Notes: generated from the letters alone by a model not told the origin. Counted from the first letter of the stretch, positions 35,691-45,335 are shown. The stretch is 53,469 nucleotides of DNA from Desulfotomaculum sp. (GCA_016841675.1 JAENYQ010000015.1:1-53469); one strand, 5' to 3'. A program made the numbers and translations.

Positions 35691-37354
35691 TATACTTCCA
35701 TTATGATGGGTAGAATCATGGGCCTTCTCCTGGTTTTCTCGTAAAGAAATTTGCTTAAATCATCTTTGACCTGGGATTTAATGGACGCCCATTCTGACAA
35801 TTTTTTAGTTGAACATTTTGTCAGTGCAGCGTTAACCTTTTCCCTGGCTTGTTCCATTAGTTCCTCGGATTCACGAACATAAACAAACCCTCGGGATACA
35901 ATGTCCGGCCCGGAAACAATCTGACCGCTATCCCGGCTCATAGTCACCACCACGATCAAGATCCCGTCCTGGGACAGCTGTCGGCGATCACGCAGCACAA
36001 TATTGCCCACGTCACCAACACCCAATCCGTCAACCAGCACCCGACCGGCGGTCACCCGACCGGCATAGTGCCCGCTGCGCTTGGTCAATTCCAAAACCTG
36101 ACCATTTTCTGATACAAAAATGTTGGATTCCGGGATACCCATGTCTTTGGCCAACTCGGCGTGCCTAATCAGCATGCGGTACTCTCCGTGTACAGGTAGA
36201 AAAAACTTGGGTTTTACCAAGTTGAACATCAGTTTCAATTCTTCCTGGCTGGGATGACCACTTACGTGGATACCAGACACCGCTTCATAAATGACGTTGG
36301 CCCCCAGTTTGAAAAGCTGATCTATAATCCGGGCCACCAGCTTTTCGTTGCCGGGAATAGGAGTGGCGGAAATTATAATCGTATCTCCGGGCATAATCTC
36401 CACCTGCCGATGGTCCCTGCTGGCCATCCTGGTCAAAGCGCTCATCGGCTCTCCTTGACTGCCCGTAGTCAAGTATACCACCTGGCTCCGGGGTAGCCTG
36501 CCCGCTTCATCCAATTCCACAAGCACTCCGTCGGGCACCTTCAAATAACCAAGTTCACGAGCAATATTGACCACGTTAACCATGCTGCGTCCGACCACAG
36601 CCACTTTCCTGTTGTATCTGTGGGCGGTGGTAATAGCCTGCTGCAGGCGATGCACGTTGGAGGCAAAAGTGGCCACGATGATCCGTTCGCCGGCCTTTCG
36701 GAAAGTATCGTCAAAAGTTATCCCCACTACGCGCTCGGACATAGTATAGCCGGGTCGCTCCACATTTGTGCTATCGCTTAACAAAGCCAGCACACCCCGA
36801 TCACCCAACTGTGCCAACCTGTAAAAATCGGTAACTTCTCCGTCCACAGGGGTCTGGTCAATTTTAAAATCACCGGTATGCACAATTACACCAACCGGCG
36901 TTTCTATGGCCAGGGCTACTGCGTCAGGGATACTGTGTGAAACCCGGATAAACTCAATTTTAAACGGTCCGACCTGGATTACGTCCCGGGGCTTTACGCA
37001 ATGCAACTTGGCACTGTCCGCCAGGTTTCGCTCCCGTAGTTTTTCCCGTAATATACCCAGAGTCAACCTGGTTCCGTATACCGGGACGTCCAACTGCTTT
37101 AACACATAAGGCAAGGCACCGATATGATCCTCATGACCATGGGTTAGCACAATGCCCCGTACAATGTTTTTATTTTCCAGCAGGTACGTTATGTCAGGAA
37201 TTACAATGTCAATGCCTAGTAGGTCCTCTTCGGGGAACATCAACCCCGAATCGATTACCAGAATATTCTCCCCGTATCTCACCACCATCATGTTTTTACC
37301 GATCTCTCCCAGTCCCCCAAGGGGGATCAAAGAAATCTTAGGTTCTCGCGCCAT
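35690..37354 (-). CDS. rnj: Ribonuclease J
   Basis: 554 residues. Metallo-beta-lactamase/beta-CASP fold with LTHGHEDHIGA (His-72, His-74, Asp-76, His-77), SHSIPDAVALAIETPVG, HTGDFKIDQTP, STNVERPG and PVHGEYRML, then a C-terminal domain. It has 5'-3' exonuclease and endonuclease activity on RNA. In B. subtilis rnjB sits at this place between dapA and tepA. A promoter lies about 120 bp upstream. Confidence 0.95.
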   Translation of the reverse strand: MAREPKISLIPLGGLGEIGKNMMVVRYGENILVIDSGLMFPEEDLLGIDIVIPDITYLLENKNIVRGIVLTHGHEDHIGALPYVLKQLDVPVYGTRLTLGILREKLRERNLADSAKLHCVKPRDVIQVGPFKIEFIRVSHSIPDAVALAIETPVGVIVHTGDFKIDQTPVDGEVTDFYRLAQLGDRGVLALLSDSTNVERPGYTMSERVVGITFDDTFRKAGERIIVATFASNVHRLQQAITTAHRYNRKVAVVGRSMVNVVNIARELGYLKVPDGVLVELDEAGRLPRSQVVYLTTGSQGEPMSALTRMASRDHRQVEIMPGDTIIISATPIPGNEKLVARIIDQLFKLGANVIYEAVSGIHVSGHPSQEELKLMFNLVKPKFFLPVHGEYRMLIRHAELAKDMGIPESNIFVSENGQVLELTKRSGHYAGRVTAGRVLVDGLGVGDVGNIVLRDRRQLSQDGILIVVVTMSRDSGQIVSGPDIVSRGFVYVRESEELMEQAREKVNAALTKCSTKKLSEWASIKSQVKDDLSKFLYEKTRRRPMILPIIMEV

Positions 37355-37474
37355 ATTACACCTCCCGAATTTTAGATAAATGTCGTCATGTATAGTGCGT
37401 AAATTTTGGTGAGAATCAGGAGAAGGCGGGAAAATATTCTGTTTTTAATCAGGCCGCTCAGTACTCGCTAATCC

Positions 37475-37503
37475 ATTATACTTTATCCAAAGGCGTTGGA
37501 CAA
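37475..37503 (-). promoter_or_regulatory. Sigma-A promoter upstream of the RNase J gene
   Basis: Minus-strand TTGTCC (37498-37503), exactly 17 bp, TATAAT (37475-37480). The remaining 37355-37770 gap holds this, the dapA terminator and no gene I can support; TAAATTTTGGTG at 37400 may be a scrap of the structured repeat. Confidence 0.65.
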
Positions 37504-37637
37504 GAAAGGCACACCTAGATCTGCCACCCAAGGATGCTAATTTTAGCAATCTAATCTAGGATTGAATATAAGTACGGAACAGATTGTAATTTAATCATGT
37601 CCAGAAAAGGAACGTTTTTAACAGCATCAAACTAATT

Positions 37638-37675
37638 TTAAAAACGAAAAGGAGCCACCTGGCTCCCTTCGTTAA
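37638..37675 (-). terminator. Terminator of the dap operon (after dapA)
   Basis: Minus-strand AACGAAGGGAGCCA / TGGCTCCTTTTCGTT hairpin followed by five T and an A/T run, about 100 nt after the dapA stop. Confidence 0.8.
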
Positions 37676-37770
37676 CTAGTGTCCCTAGCAAACACCATAC
37701 CACTTCGCAATGTAATATTTTTAGAACAAATTTTTATATAAAGCCTGTCAAAGAACAAGCAGCCCAGGTG

Positions 37771-38655
37771 CTAAAGGAGCTGGGCATCTGAAAGAACTTT
37801 TTTCAGAGCTTCCCGCTCCGATTCATTGACATCCACCATCGGCAGCCTGGGTGCGCCTACCTTCCAACCCAGCATGTTCATGGCGGCTTTTACCGGCACC
37901 GGGTTAGTGGTTATAAAAAGAATCTTGAATACGGGATATAGACTACTGTTTATCTTGGTGGCCATGGTAACGTTACCGGAAGTAAAAGCGTTAATCATCT
38001 CCTGAATTTTAGAACCTACTATATGGGCTGCTACACTGACTACGCCCTTACCGCCCAGCGACAAAATTGGTAAAGTCATGGAGTCATCACCACTGTAGAT
38101 AGCAAAATGGTCTGGTAAAGCCCTCCTGAGTTCGCTAACCTGATCGAGACTGCCCGATGCTTCCTTAATAGCAGTAATGTTTTCTATTTCGGCCAGGCGT
38201 ATTACTGTTTGGGGCAAAATATTCACTGCCGTCCGCCCCGGTATATTGTATAGCATAACAGGCAAGTTGGTACTTTCGGCAATCGCCTTAAAATGCTGGT
38301 ATAAGCCTTCTTGAGATGGTTTGTTGTAGTAAGGGCTAACCTGCAGAACACCGTCGACGCCCACCTTCTCTGCCGCCCTGGTAAGCTCCACACAGGCTGC
38401 TGTGTTGTTACCACCGGTACCGGCAATTACAATGGCGTCCCCGCCTACCTCTTCAACCACCACCCTAAATAATTCAACCTTTTCATCCTTACTCAGTGTG
38501 GGCGATTCACCTGTGGTACCAGCCAGGACTAACCCGTCCGAACCATATTGAACCAGGTGCCGGGCCAGTTTTTTGGCCTGCTCAAAGTTTATAGTTTGAT
38601 CCTTGTTGAAAGGAGTAACCATTGCCGTTAGCACTCGACCAAAATCTGTAACCAA
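37771..38655 (-). CDS. dapA: 4-hydroxy-tetrahydrodipicolinate synthase
   Basis: About 294 residues. Condenses pyruvate and aspartate semialdehyde. TAMVTPFN and [10 protein letters not shown] at the N-terminus, [10 protein letters not shown] with the catalytic tyrosine, TAIKEASG with the Schiff-base lysine and IYSGDDSM are all present. TTG at 38653-38655 has GGAAGG 8 nt upstream and gives the family N-terminus; the GTG at 38664 overlaps the Shine-Dalgarno. It follows dapG across a repeat of about 110 bp. Confidence 0.95.
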   Translation of the reverse strand: MVTDFGRVLTAMVTPFNKDQTINFEQAKKLARHLVQYGSDGLVLAGTTGESPTLSKDEKVELFRVVVEEVGGDAIVIAGTGGNNTAACVELTRAAEKVGVDGVLQVSPYYNKPSQEGLYQHFKAIAESTNLPVMLYNIPGRTAVNILPQTVIRLAEIENITAIKEASGSLDQVSELRRALPDHFAIYSGDDSMTLPILSLGGKGVVSVAAHIVGSKIQEMINAFTSGNVTMATKINSSLYPVFKILFITTNPVPVKAAMNMLGWKVGAPRLPMVDVNESEREALKKVLSDAQLL

Positions 38656-38689
38656 AACTATCACCTTCCTTTCAGCTTAAACCATACGT

Positions 38690-38815
38690 TGGGAACATTC
38701 CTCGACCCAATCCAATCGGGGACATTCCTCGACCCCAAAGCTATGACCCTTAAGCTGAGGTGTGTCCCCATTCCTTGTTACCCATTAGCAGAGGGGTGCC
38801 CCCTATCCTTTATTG
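38690..38815. repeat. GGGGACATTCCTCGACCCC repeat between dapG and dapA
   Basis: Contains a degenerate (GGGAACATTCCTCGACCC) and a complete (CGGGGACATTCCTCGACCCC) copy, then AAGCTGAGGTGTGTCCCC and a further GAGGGGTGCCCC. Nearly identical to 35611-35670. Confidence 0.75.
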
Positions 38816-40039
38816 GCCGGACAGCATGAACTTAGTGTGCAATGCCCGAACAGCCGTCTCCATCTGTTCACGGCTAACCAGCACCCACACAGTGGTATGG
38901 GAGTCGTTACATTGTAAAATCTGTACCCCTTCGCCAGCCAGCGCCTCAACAATATCTGCAATGACGCCGGGTACGCCGGACATTCCCGCCCCCACGGTAG
39001 ATACCTTGGCGCACCCGGAGATTACCTCAGCCTGATACCCGGCGTTTTCCAGCACCCGGGTCGCCTTTGTGGACAGTTCATCATTAACAGTAAACAGAAC
39101 CGTTTCCTGCACAATGTTAATAAAATCTATACTAACACCGGCCAGCGCCAATGCCCTGAACATGCGTTTTTGCTGTTCCAGCCCCCCGGTGCCGGGTTCA
39201 GTACGTACCTTGAACTGGGTGATACCGGAAATATAAGCGATACCGGTAATAATCCGGTCCCTGGTAATGTCAATGGTTCCCTTATATACTTCACCCGAGG
39301 TTGTCACCAAGGTACCGGGCGAATCGCTGAAAGTTGGACGCACTCGCAGCGGCACCCCTTTTTGCATGGCAATTTCAACTGCCCTGGGATGGATTACCTT
39401 TGCGCCTTCATGGGCCAGGTGGCAGATTTCATCATAAGTAATAGCGTCCAAAGCCCTGGCCTCGGTCACAATACGCGGATCGGCAGTCATAATGCCCTCA
39501 ACATCGGTGTAGATATCCACATATGCCGCGTTTAAGGCCACACCCAGGGCGGCTGCCGTGGTATCACTGCCACCACGTCCAAGAGTCGTAATCTCACCGT
39601 CTTCGGTAGCTCCCTGGAAACCCGCCACTACAACGATGTAACCTTCCTGCGCGTAAGTGCTAACCTTATGAGGGTTAACCTGTAGTATCCTGGCCTCGGC
39701 AAAATTTTTATCGGTAACGATACCCGCCTGGGACCCGGTCAAAAAAACGGCCGGCCGTCCCAAGGACTGCATAGTAGCTGTCAACATAACACCCGAAATA
39801 ACCTCACCACAGGTCATTAACAAATCCTTTTCCCGTTCCGGCAAATCATGGTAAGTATTTTTAATCAGGCTGAGCAATGTATCAGTTGCGTAAGGATCTC
39901 CCTGCCGACCCATAGCAGAAACTACCACTACAGGCAGATAACCCTCATCCATAGCGGCAATTACTTTTCCAGCCGCATTTTCCCTAAGTTCGGGTGTGTT
40001 AAGAGAAGTACCCCCAAACTTAAGTACTAAAAATCTCAT
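38810..40039 (-). CDS. dapG: Aspartate kinase (DapG type)
   Basis: 409 residues. The kinase domain begins LVLKFGGTSL and has VVVAGFQGATEDGEITTLGRGGSDTTAAALG split over the conserved FQG and GRGGSD motifs; two ACT domains form the C-terminal 130 residues. In B. subtilis DapG is the diaminopimelate-controlled isozyme linked to dipicolinate and cell-wall supply. It lies 8 nt after asd in the dap/dpa operon. Confidence 0.93.
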   Translation of the reverse strand: MRFLVLKFGGTSLNTPELRENAAGKVIAAMDEGYLPVVVVSAMGRQGDPYATDTLLSLIKNTYHDLPEREKDLLMTCGEVISGVMLTATMQSLGRPAVFLTGSQAGIVTDKNFAEARILQVNPHKVSTYAQEGYIVVVAGFQGATEDGEITTLGRGGSDTTAAALGVALNAAYVDIYTDVEGIMTADPRIVTEARALDAITYDEICHLAHEGAKVIHPRAVEIAMQKGVPLRVRPTFSDSPGTLVTTSGEVYKGTIDITRDRIITGIAYISGITQFKVRTEPGTGGLEQQKRMFRALALAGVSIDFINIVQETVLFTVNDELSTKATRVLENAGYQAEVISGCAKVSTVGAGMSGVPGVIADIVEALAGEGVQILQCNDSHTTVWVLVSREQMETAVRALHTKFMLSGQ

Positions 40040-40046
40040 GCCAACC

Positions 40047-41066
40047 TTACCTCTTTCTTAGGCAACCGTACTTAATTACTAGTTCTGCTATCTGCACAGC
40101 GTTGGTGGCAGCCCCTTTGCGGAGTTGGTCCGATACCACCCACATATTTAGCCCATTTTCCAGGGTATTATCTTCTCTGACCCGGCCTACAAAAACCTCG
40201 TCCCGCCCCGAAGTAAACAAAGGCATAGGATATTTTTTATTAACCGGGTCGTCCTCCACTATAACACCAGGGAATTGGCCCAGTACTTCCCTGGCCTGCA
40301 CGGCGGTAATTTTTCTTTCTGTTTCCACGTTTATTGATTCGGAGTGACTACGGTAAACCGGAACCCTGACCGTGGTGGCAGTTATTGCCAGGTTATCGTC
40401 ATGCATAATCTTCCGGGTTTCTTTCACCATCTTCCACTCCTCCTTAGTGTAATCCATTTCTTGGAATACATCAATATGTGGAATCAGGTTAAAAGCAATT
40501 TGGTATTGGAACTTGGCCGGAACCACTTCGCGCCCTTCCAGTGCTGCCCTGGCGTGCTCGGTTAATTCATCTATACCTTCAGCTCCGGCGCCACTGACTG
40601 CCTGGTAGGTTGATACAACCACCCTTTTTACTCCGGCGGCATCGTAAATAGCCTTTAGCGGCACCACCATAATAATAGTGGAGCAGTTGGGGTTGGCGAT
40701 AATACCCCGGTGTAATTTAACATCTTCAGGGTTAACCTCCGGAACCACCAGCGGTACTGCCGGATCAAGACGGAAGTGACTGCTGTTGTCAATAACTACG
40801 ACGCCCTTTTCAGCAGCCAGCGGCCCAAACTCCTGGCTGGCCGCACCCCCGGCAAACAGAGCAATGTCCATACCGTCAAAGGAAGCGGGCGTAGTTTCTT
40901 CAACAGTATAAGATTGGCCTTTGAAATACATTTCTTTACCGGCGGAACGGGAGGTGGCACATAGTTTTAACTCACCCACCGGGAAATTCTTTTCATCCAT
41001 AACATTTAATATTTCCTGTCCGACTGCTCCGGAAGCGCCTACAATCACTACTTTGTACTGAGTCAA
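40047..41066 (-). CDS. asd: Aspartate-semialdehyde dehydrogenase
   Basis: 339 residues. VVIVGASGAVGQEILN is the NADP-binding loop, ANPNCSTI carries the catalytic cysteine and STYQAVSGAGAEGIDEL and RVPVYRSHSES (His) complete the site. Reduces aspartyl phosphate to the semialdehyde. TTG start with GGAGGGG 7 nt upstream. It lies between dpaB and dapG. Confidence 0.96.
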   Translation of the reverse strand: MTQYKVVIVGASGAVGQEILNVMDEKNFPVGELKLCATSRSAGKEMYFKGQSYTVEETTPASFDGMDIALFAGGAASQEFGPLAAEKGVVVIDNSSHFRLDPAVPLVVPEVNPEDVKLHRGIIANPNCSTIIMVVPLKAIYDAAGVKRVVVSTYQAVSGAGAEGIDELTEHARAALEGREVVPAKFQYQIAFNLIPHIDVFQEMDYTKEEWKMVKETRKIMHDDNLAITATTVRVPVYRSHSESINVETERKITAVQAREVLGQFPGVIVEDDPVNKKYPMPLFTSGRDEVFVGRVREDNTLENGLNMWVVSDQLRKGAATNAVQIAELVIKYGCLRKR

Positions 41067-41115
41067 AAATCTACCCCTCCAATCTTTTTATCTCGACCTC
41101 CGCCGGTCCATATCG

Positions 41116-41706
41116 TTACTCGTAGGCCACTAAAACAGGCTGAATTTGTTTACTCTGCAGTGCACACACAATGGTTTCTACTAACAGGTTCATCCTGGCT
41201 TTTAGCGAGTTTGGTTTACCGGCGGGATTATCCTGGCCGAATGGAACCATATATATATTCTTGGCGTTCAACAATAGGCCTATATTCTTAGCATTCATGC
41301 TTAAACCATCGTTGGTGGATAAACCTATTACAACGGGCCTCTGGTTCCGTAAATGGGCCTTGGTGGCCATTAAAACCGGCCCGTCGGTAATGGCGTTAGC
41401 CAGTTTGGCCAGCGTATTGCCGGTACACGGCACCACTACCAGCACATCAAACAGTTTTTCCGGCCCAACAGGTTCTGCTCCGACGATACTACTGATAATT
41501 TCTTGATTGGTTATTTCTTCAATCCTCGTTTTCCAATCAGCCGATGCGCCAAATCGGGTGTCGGTTTCATCAACGGAATTACTAATTATAGGATACAGAA
41601 TGGCGCCCTCTTGGGCAACCTTTTTTAACTCCACCAACACTTCATCAATGGTGCAATGAGATCCCGTTAGGGCAAACCCCACCTTAACACCTTCGAGCTT
41701 TTTCAT
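41116..41706 (-). CDS. dpaB: Dipicolinate synthase subunit B
   Basis: 196-residue flavoprotein-like subunit (SpoVFB): KVGFALTGSHCTIDE at the N-terminus, VVVPCTGNTLAKLANAITDGP and ATKAHLRN match the flavoprotein/phosphopantothenoylcysteine-decarboxylase-like fold of this family. With DpaA it makes dipicolinic acid in the mother cell. 27 nt after dpaA. Confidence 0.95.
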   Translation of the reverse strand: MKKLEGVKVGFALTGSHCTIDEVLVELKKVAQEGAILYPIISNSVDETDTRFGASADWKTRIEEITNQEIISSIVGAEPVGPEKLFDVLVVVPCTGNTLAKLANAITDGPVLMATKAHLRNQRPVVIGLSTNDGLSMNAKNIGLLLNAKNIYMVPFGQDNPAGKPNSLKARMNLLVETIVCALQSKQIQPVLVAYE

Positions 41707-41733
41707 ACAAGCACCTCCCCTAAAACCGGTCCG

Positions 41734-42615
41734 TCAACGGGTTACCATTTGCAAAAGCACACGGGGTACCACCCGGGCCAGCAGCAGACCGGCTGTCCTG
41801 GGCGCCACTTTACCGGGCAGGCCTGGAGCAAGCAAAGCCTCAATGCCAAGCCTTTGGGCCGCGGTAAAATCTGTACCACCGGGTGCAGAAGCCAGATCGA
41901 TGATTAGGGTTGTCGGCGTTAGCCTCGTCAAAATATCTACAGTAATTACCGGTGCGGGAATGGTGTTGAATATGACATTCGGTTGCTGCAAGCAATTTCC
42001 TAATTCACTGATGTGAATTGTATGCAGACCCATAGCCTCAGCCCTGGCAAGCTGGGCGGGGTTCCGTGCCACCACCGTGGTTTGGGCGTGCATGGCATCA
42101 AGAAGTTGCGCCAGGGTTTGGGCGGTACGACCGAAACCCAGAACCAGGCATCGGCTACCGTGAATTGTTATCGGCAGCTTCTCCATGGCCATTTGCACAG
42201 CACCTTCGGCGGATGGAATGGAATTCAGGATAGCCACATCATCCATTTGCATCAACTCTACCAGACTTAACCCCGCGTGCTGCACCAGACGGCGCAATGG
42301 TTCCTTGGCTATACCCACCAGCACTGGTGCCCCTTTAGGCAACAGAGCCAGTAATTCCCCAGTGATTTCCGGTGGATGCTCAAGGTAAACTGAAACCAGC
42401 CGCATGTTTTCTTTTACCCCCGGCACTGGTAGAATTAAGGCGTTTGCTCCATTCAGGCATTCCTCCGGCATGCTGCAGGCGATAATGTTTTCGCCCTCCG
42501 CCGGTAAACCCATGGTCTTAACGGTCGCACCGAGTGCAGCTAACTCTTGGGCCAGACTCAACTCTCTGGCGTCCCCACCCAGCATGGCCACCGTAAAGCC
42601 TTTAAGGTTATACAC
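41734..42615 (-). CDS. dpaA: Dipicolinate synthase subunit A
   Basis: 293 residues (SpoVFA) with an N-terminal substrate domain (MLGGDARELSLAQELAALG) and a Rossmann dehydrogenase domain (LVLGFGRTAQTLAQLLDAM). GTG start with AGAGGGG 6 nt upstream. It follows dapB after 143 nt and leads the dpaA-dpaB-asd-dapG-dapA series, the same order as in B. subtilis. A sporulation (sigma-K) promoter is expected by analogy but I could not identify one. Confidence 0.94.
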   Translation of the reverse strand: MYNLKGFTVAMLGGDARELSLAQELAALGATVKTMGLPAEGENIIACSMPEECLNGANALILPVPGVKENMRLVSVYLEHPPEITGELLALLPKGAPVLVGIAKEPLRRLVQHAGLSLVELMQMDDVAILNSIPSAEGAVQMAMEKLPITIHGSRCLVLGFGRTAQTLAQLLDAMHAQTTVVARNPAQLARAEAMGLHTIHISELGNCLQQPNVIFNTIPAPVITVDILTRLTPTTLIIDLASAPGGTDFTAAQRLGIEALLAPGLPGKVAPRTAGLLLARVVPRVLLQMVTR

Positions 42616-42758
42616 GGTCGGTCAACCCCTCTCTACTCACCTTCCTGTATTTAAGCGGATGCTCAATAAGAGTGTACTTTAGAGCCACTTTGAACACACA
42701 CTTAAATCAATATATGAAGAGCCGGTTTTATAGGTGCTTGTATGAAATTATTGGAGTA

Positions 42759-43562
42759 CTATTCAAACATAAGGTTTTCTAGACCGTATACCACTCCTTC
42801 CAAGCGCATTACCGTACGCACTGCAATCAGCACGCCAGGCATAAAAGATTCTCTAGCTATGGAGTCGTGTTTAATAGTCAGCGTTTGTCCCACGCCTCCG
42901 AAAATTACTTCTTGATGAGCGACTAGTCCCGGCAGCCGCACACTGTGTACTCGCATGTTACCGGTCATTTGGCCGCCCCTAACCCCTTCAATTTTCTCTT
43001 CTTCCAGGAACGGTCCCTGCCGGAAATCACCACGCTGCTCCAGGATAGCTTCGGCAGTTTTGATAGCGGTTCCGGATGGTGCGTCAAGCTTCTGGTCGTG
43101 ATGCTTCTCTATTATTTCAACGTTGGGGAAATACTTGGCGGCCTCAGCGGCAAACTTAATCATCAACAGTGCCCCGATGGCAAAGTTTGGAGCAATTATG
43201 CACCCCAGTCTTTTAGAACTCGCCAATTCAGATACTTCCTGCAATTGTTCCTTTGACATGCCCGTAGTCCCAACCACCGGGCGAACTCCCACCTGCAGCG
43301 CCTTTTTAACGTTCTCCGCCACTGCCTGCGGTCGGGTGAAATCTACCAGCACGTCAGCCCCGGACGTAACCAGAGCCTCATTTAGATTATTAGTAATCAA
43401 TACACCAAGAGGTTCGTCCCCGCCTAGAAGAACACTGGCGTCCTGCCCCTCGTATTGTAGGTCGACAGCTGCACATAACTCTGTGTCATTAGCATTAACA
43501 ATGGTTTTGAGTACCTCTTGACCCATCTTTCCTGCAACACCACAAATTGCTACTTTAATCAA
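42759..43562 (-). CDS. dapB: 4-hydroxy-tetrahydrodipicolinate reductase
   Basis: 267 residues. VAICGVAGKMGQEVL is the dinucleotide loop; VGTTGMSKEQL, APNFAIGALLM, EKHHDQKLDAPSGTA with the catalytic His/Lys and GVGQTLTIKHDS are all present. The start is TTG at 43560-43562 without a good Shine-Dalgarno, which is unusual here. It is placed in front of the dpaA series, whereas in B. subtilis dapB is elsewhere, and competes for the DpaAB substrate pool. Confidence 0.95.
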   Translation of the reverse strand: MIKVAICGVAGKMGQEVLKTIVNANDTELCAAVDLQYEGQDASVLLGGDEPLGVLITNNLNEALVTSGADVLVDFTRPQAVAENVKKALQVGVRPVVGTTGMSKEQLQEVSELASSKRLGCIIAPNFAIGALLMIKFAAEAAKYFPNVEIIEKHHDQKLDAPSGTAIKTAEAILEQRGDFRQGPFLEEEKIEGVRGGQMTGNMRVHSVRLPGLVAHQEVIFGGVGQTLTIKHDSIARESFMPGVLIAVRTVMRLEGVVYGLENLMFE

Positions 43563-43739
43563 AATGGATTACCGGTCAACAATGTGGAAGAATTATCTAT
43601 TGCTCTTATTCCTCCGGTTACCGGCTATACCCCCTTTCATTAATTCTTTCAAACCAAGATGGTGCAGCGGGAAACAAAAACCCGGCCCAATTTAACACCA
43701 ATTGGATGCTAAACCGGTGGGATTTGGCATGCTACACCA

Positions 43740-43852
43740 TGTACACTAACTGGGGACATCACTCCATTGGGGACATATGGGACATTCATACGTTGGGGAC
43801 TTTCCTCCGCAGGAGGTGTGTCCCCTTTCCTTAAACGGAGGCATGCCCTTTC
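43740..43852. repeat. GGGGACAT repeat cluster
   Basis: CTGGGGACATCACTCCATTG, GGGACATATGGGACATTCAT, ACGTTGGGGACTTTCCTCCG and AGGAGGTGTGTCCCC follow one another. This and a poorly defined hairpin near 43680-43720 (CCAATT/AATTGG followed downstream by TTTTT) fill most of the 43563-43941 gap. Confidence 0.7.
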
Positions 43853-43941
43853 CGCTATAATAAATTTTATTTTCTTATATCTCTTTATTGATGTCAAGAT
43901 AAAAACCTTTACTAAACAAATTAGCTGTTTAAACCGTGAAA

Positions 43942-44127
43942 TTAAACTCTGATATCTCCTGAATTATCCCAATCACGCTGTACAATTACACCTCCGCGCG
44001 TATTGCCACTCGGATAAAGAAAATCTGCTGCGGGTAAACCGGAGCTTTCGCTAACCACGTAATACTTTCTACCCACAATATTAAAATTAATCCTGTCCGT
44101 AACAATTCGCTCGTCATTTTTAACCAT
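43942..44127 (-). CDS. Small protein of 61 aa, possibly related to the tail of the neighbouring SDH protease
   Basis: A strong AAAGGAGGAG lies 7 nt before the ATG, which makes the frame credible despite its length. The sequence KYYVVSESS ... GGVIVQRDW has the same layout as the end of the protease encoded next upstream (DYYIFSGAV ... GGQINVNINKQGW). It could be a free copy of that C-terminal module. Function unknown. Confidence 0.55.
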   Translation of the reverse strand: MVKNDERIVTDRINFNIVGRKYYVVSESSGLPAADFLYPSGNTRGGVIVQRDWDNSGDIRV

Positions 44128-44153
44128 AGGCCAGCTCCTCCTTTGAGACGGGC

Positions 44154-44299
44154 ATACTAAAATCCGGTGTGTTTTGGTGTTAACGGAAAGTTATTTAGAA
44201 GCTTGGTTTAATAGCGAGAGGGCTTGAGGAAAAGCACCAGCGCGTGTTTTAAACATCCCTCGGGGTTCTCCCGCGCCCTTTAAGCAAACGGGTAGATTA
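44154..44299. repeat. Structured inverted-repeat element, copy 3 (truncated)
   Basis: Begins ATACTAAAATCCGGTG, TTTTGGTGTTAACGG and contains GCGAGAGGGCTTGAGGAAAAG, GGGGTTCTCCCGCGCCC and AAACGGGTAGATTA, in the order of the copies at 16958 and 51282. The right terminal repeat (ACACCAAACC) is missing, so the element is decayed. Confidence 0.75.
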
Positions 44300-44348
44300 G
44301 GGACCTTCTTACGTTGGGGAGATTTATCAAAATTTTCTCAACGATACC

Positions 44349-45335
44349 CTAGATAGCGGTACACCAGCCCTGCTTGTTAATATTAACGTTAATCTGCCCG
44401 CCGTCCGTGTAATCCTTCCTTTCCACAGCACCGGAAAATATATAGTAATCTGTTCCAAAATCCGATTCAACGATACCACTGGCCACTTCAAATTCAGTCC
44501 GCTCACCCCTGTATATCTCGCTAGGATTAAATGGATCCCTGAGTTTTAACTCGTTGGCCAGGTCTTCATGCAACCCCCACATTAGATCGTCAAGCTCGTC
44601 GTCCGCATAAACAACCGGCAACCCAATTTCTTCTACGGCTTCCCGTCTGGCAATCATGTGATTATGGGCATAAAGTTTCTCCGTCAGGTAGTCCACTATA
44701 TTTTGTTCCTGCTCATCAGCCAGTCTTCCACTGCGCAAACCCAACATCTTGTTAGCCAGAGATCTGATTAGCATCCAGTTTCGGTGCACATTACCCAAAG
44801 CCAGTGGGTGAATCTTTTCGGCCAACACCATAAAAGCCCGGGCCATGACCTCCTCGTTGTAAATACCCATCTTTTCGACAATTAATGCCATATAAGAATA
44901 TACGTCCTCAATGTTAACCGGCAACCTGGCGCAAGCGTTGGCAGGATCCTGGGGATTAAAAGCGTTGACCACACTAGGATCAATAGGACCTAATTCACCC
45001 ATTTTACTCATGACTATTTCATCAGCGCCCAAACACAACAAAGTGCCGGCGCTGTATGCGCGGAACGGCACCAGTACACAAAATCGATCGGTAAATTCGC
45101 GAAACAGGTTGACCAGCCGCCACGGGGTCAAAACATCTCCACCCCTGGTATACAAAAACAAGTCTATTTGCGGCCTGCCACCAATCATTTTAAGGTGCCT
45201 AAAAATTATACGCACCACGTCGGGGGCAATCCTTGTGCTAACGTTTTCACGATCTCCAGTCACATAGGAAATAACCACCGAACCACGTTTCTGGCCTATA
45301 TTTTTCATTAACTCCATTCTTTGCGGCCGGGCCAT
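44349..45335 (-). CDS. SDH-family Clp-fold serine proteinase
   Basis: 328 residues. LFLYTRGGDVLTPWRLV and VPFRAYSAGTLLCLGADEIV carry the oxyanion glycines and the putative catalytic serine; MGELGPIDPSV follows, as in the serine dehydrogenase proteinase (SDH/Sah) family. No membrane helix; probably cytoplasmic. GGGGAGG lies 7 nt before the ATG. It is inserted between ymxH and dapB, breaking the usual ymxH-dpaA adjacency. Substrate unknown. Confidence 0.85.
   Translation of the reverse strand: MARPQRMELMKNIGQKRGSVVISYVTGDRENVSTRIAPDVVRIIFRHLKMIGGRPQIDLFLYTRGGDVLTPWRLVNLFREFTDRFCVLVPFRAYSAGTLLCLGADEIVMSKMGELGPIDPSVVNAFNPQDPANACARLPVNIEDVYSYMALIVEKMGIYNEEVMARAFMVLAEKIHPLALGNVHRNWMLIRSLANKMLGLRSGRLADEQEQNIVDYLTEKLYAHNHMIARREAVEEIGLPVVYADDELDDLMWGLHEDLANELKLRDPFNPSEIYRGERTEFEVASGIVESDFGTDYYIFSGAVERKDYTDGGQINVNINKQGWCTAI

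Noticed and set aside
35611-38815. GGGGACA repeats considered as a CRISPR array
   Set aside because: Copies are kilobases apart, palindromic and variable, with no regular spacers and no cas genes.
42616-42758. Lysine riboswitch or sigma-K promoter upstream of dpaA
   Set aside because: Too short for the riboswitch, and no CATANNNTA-type -10 with a proper -35 could be placed.
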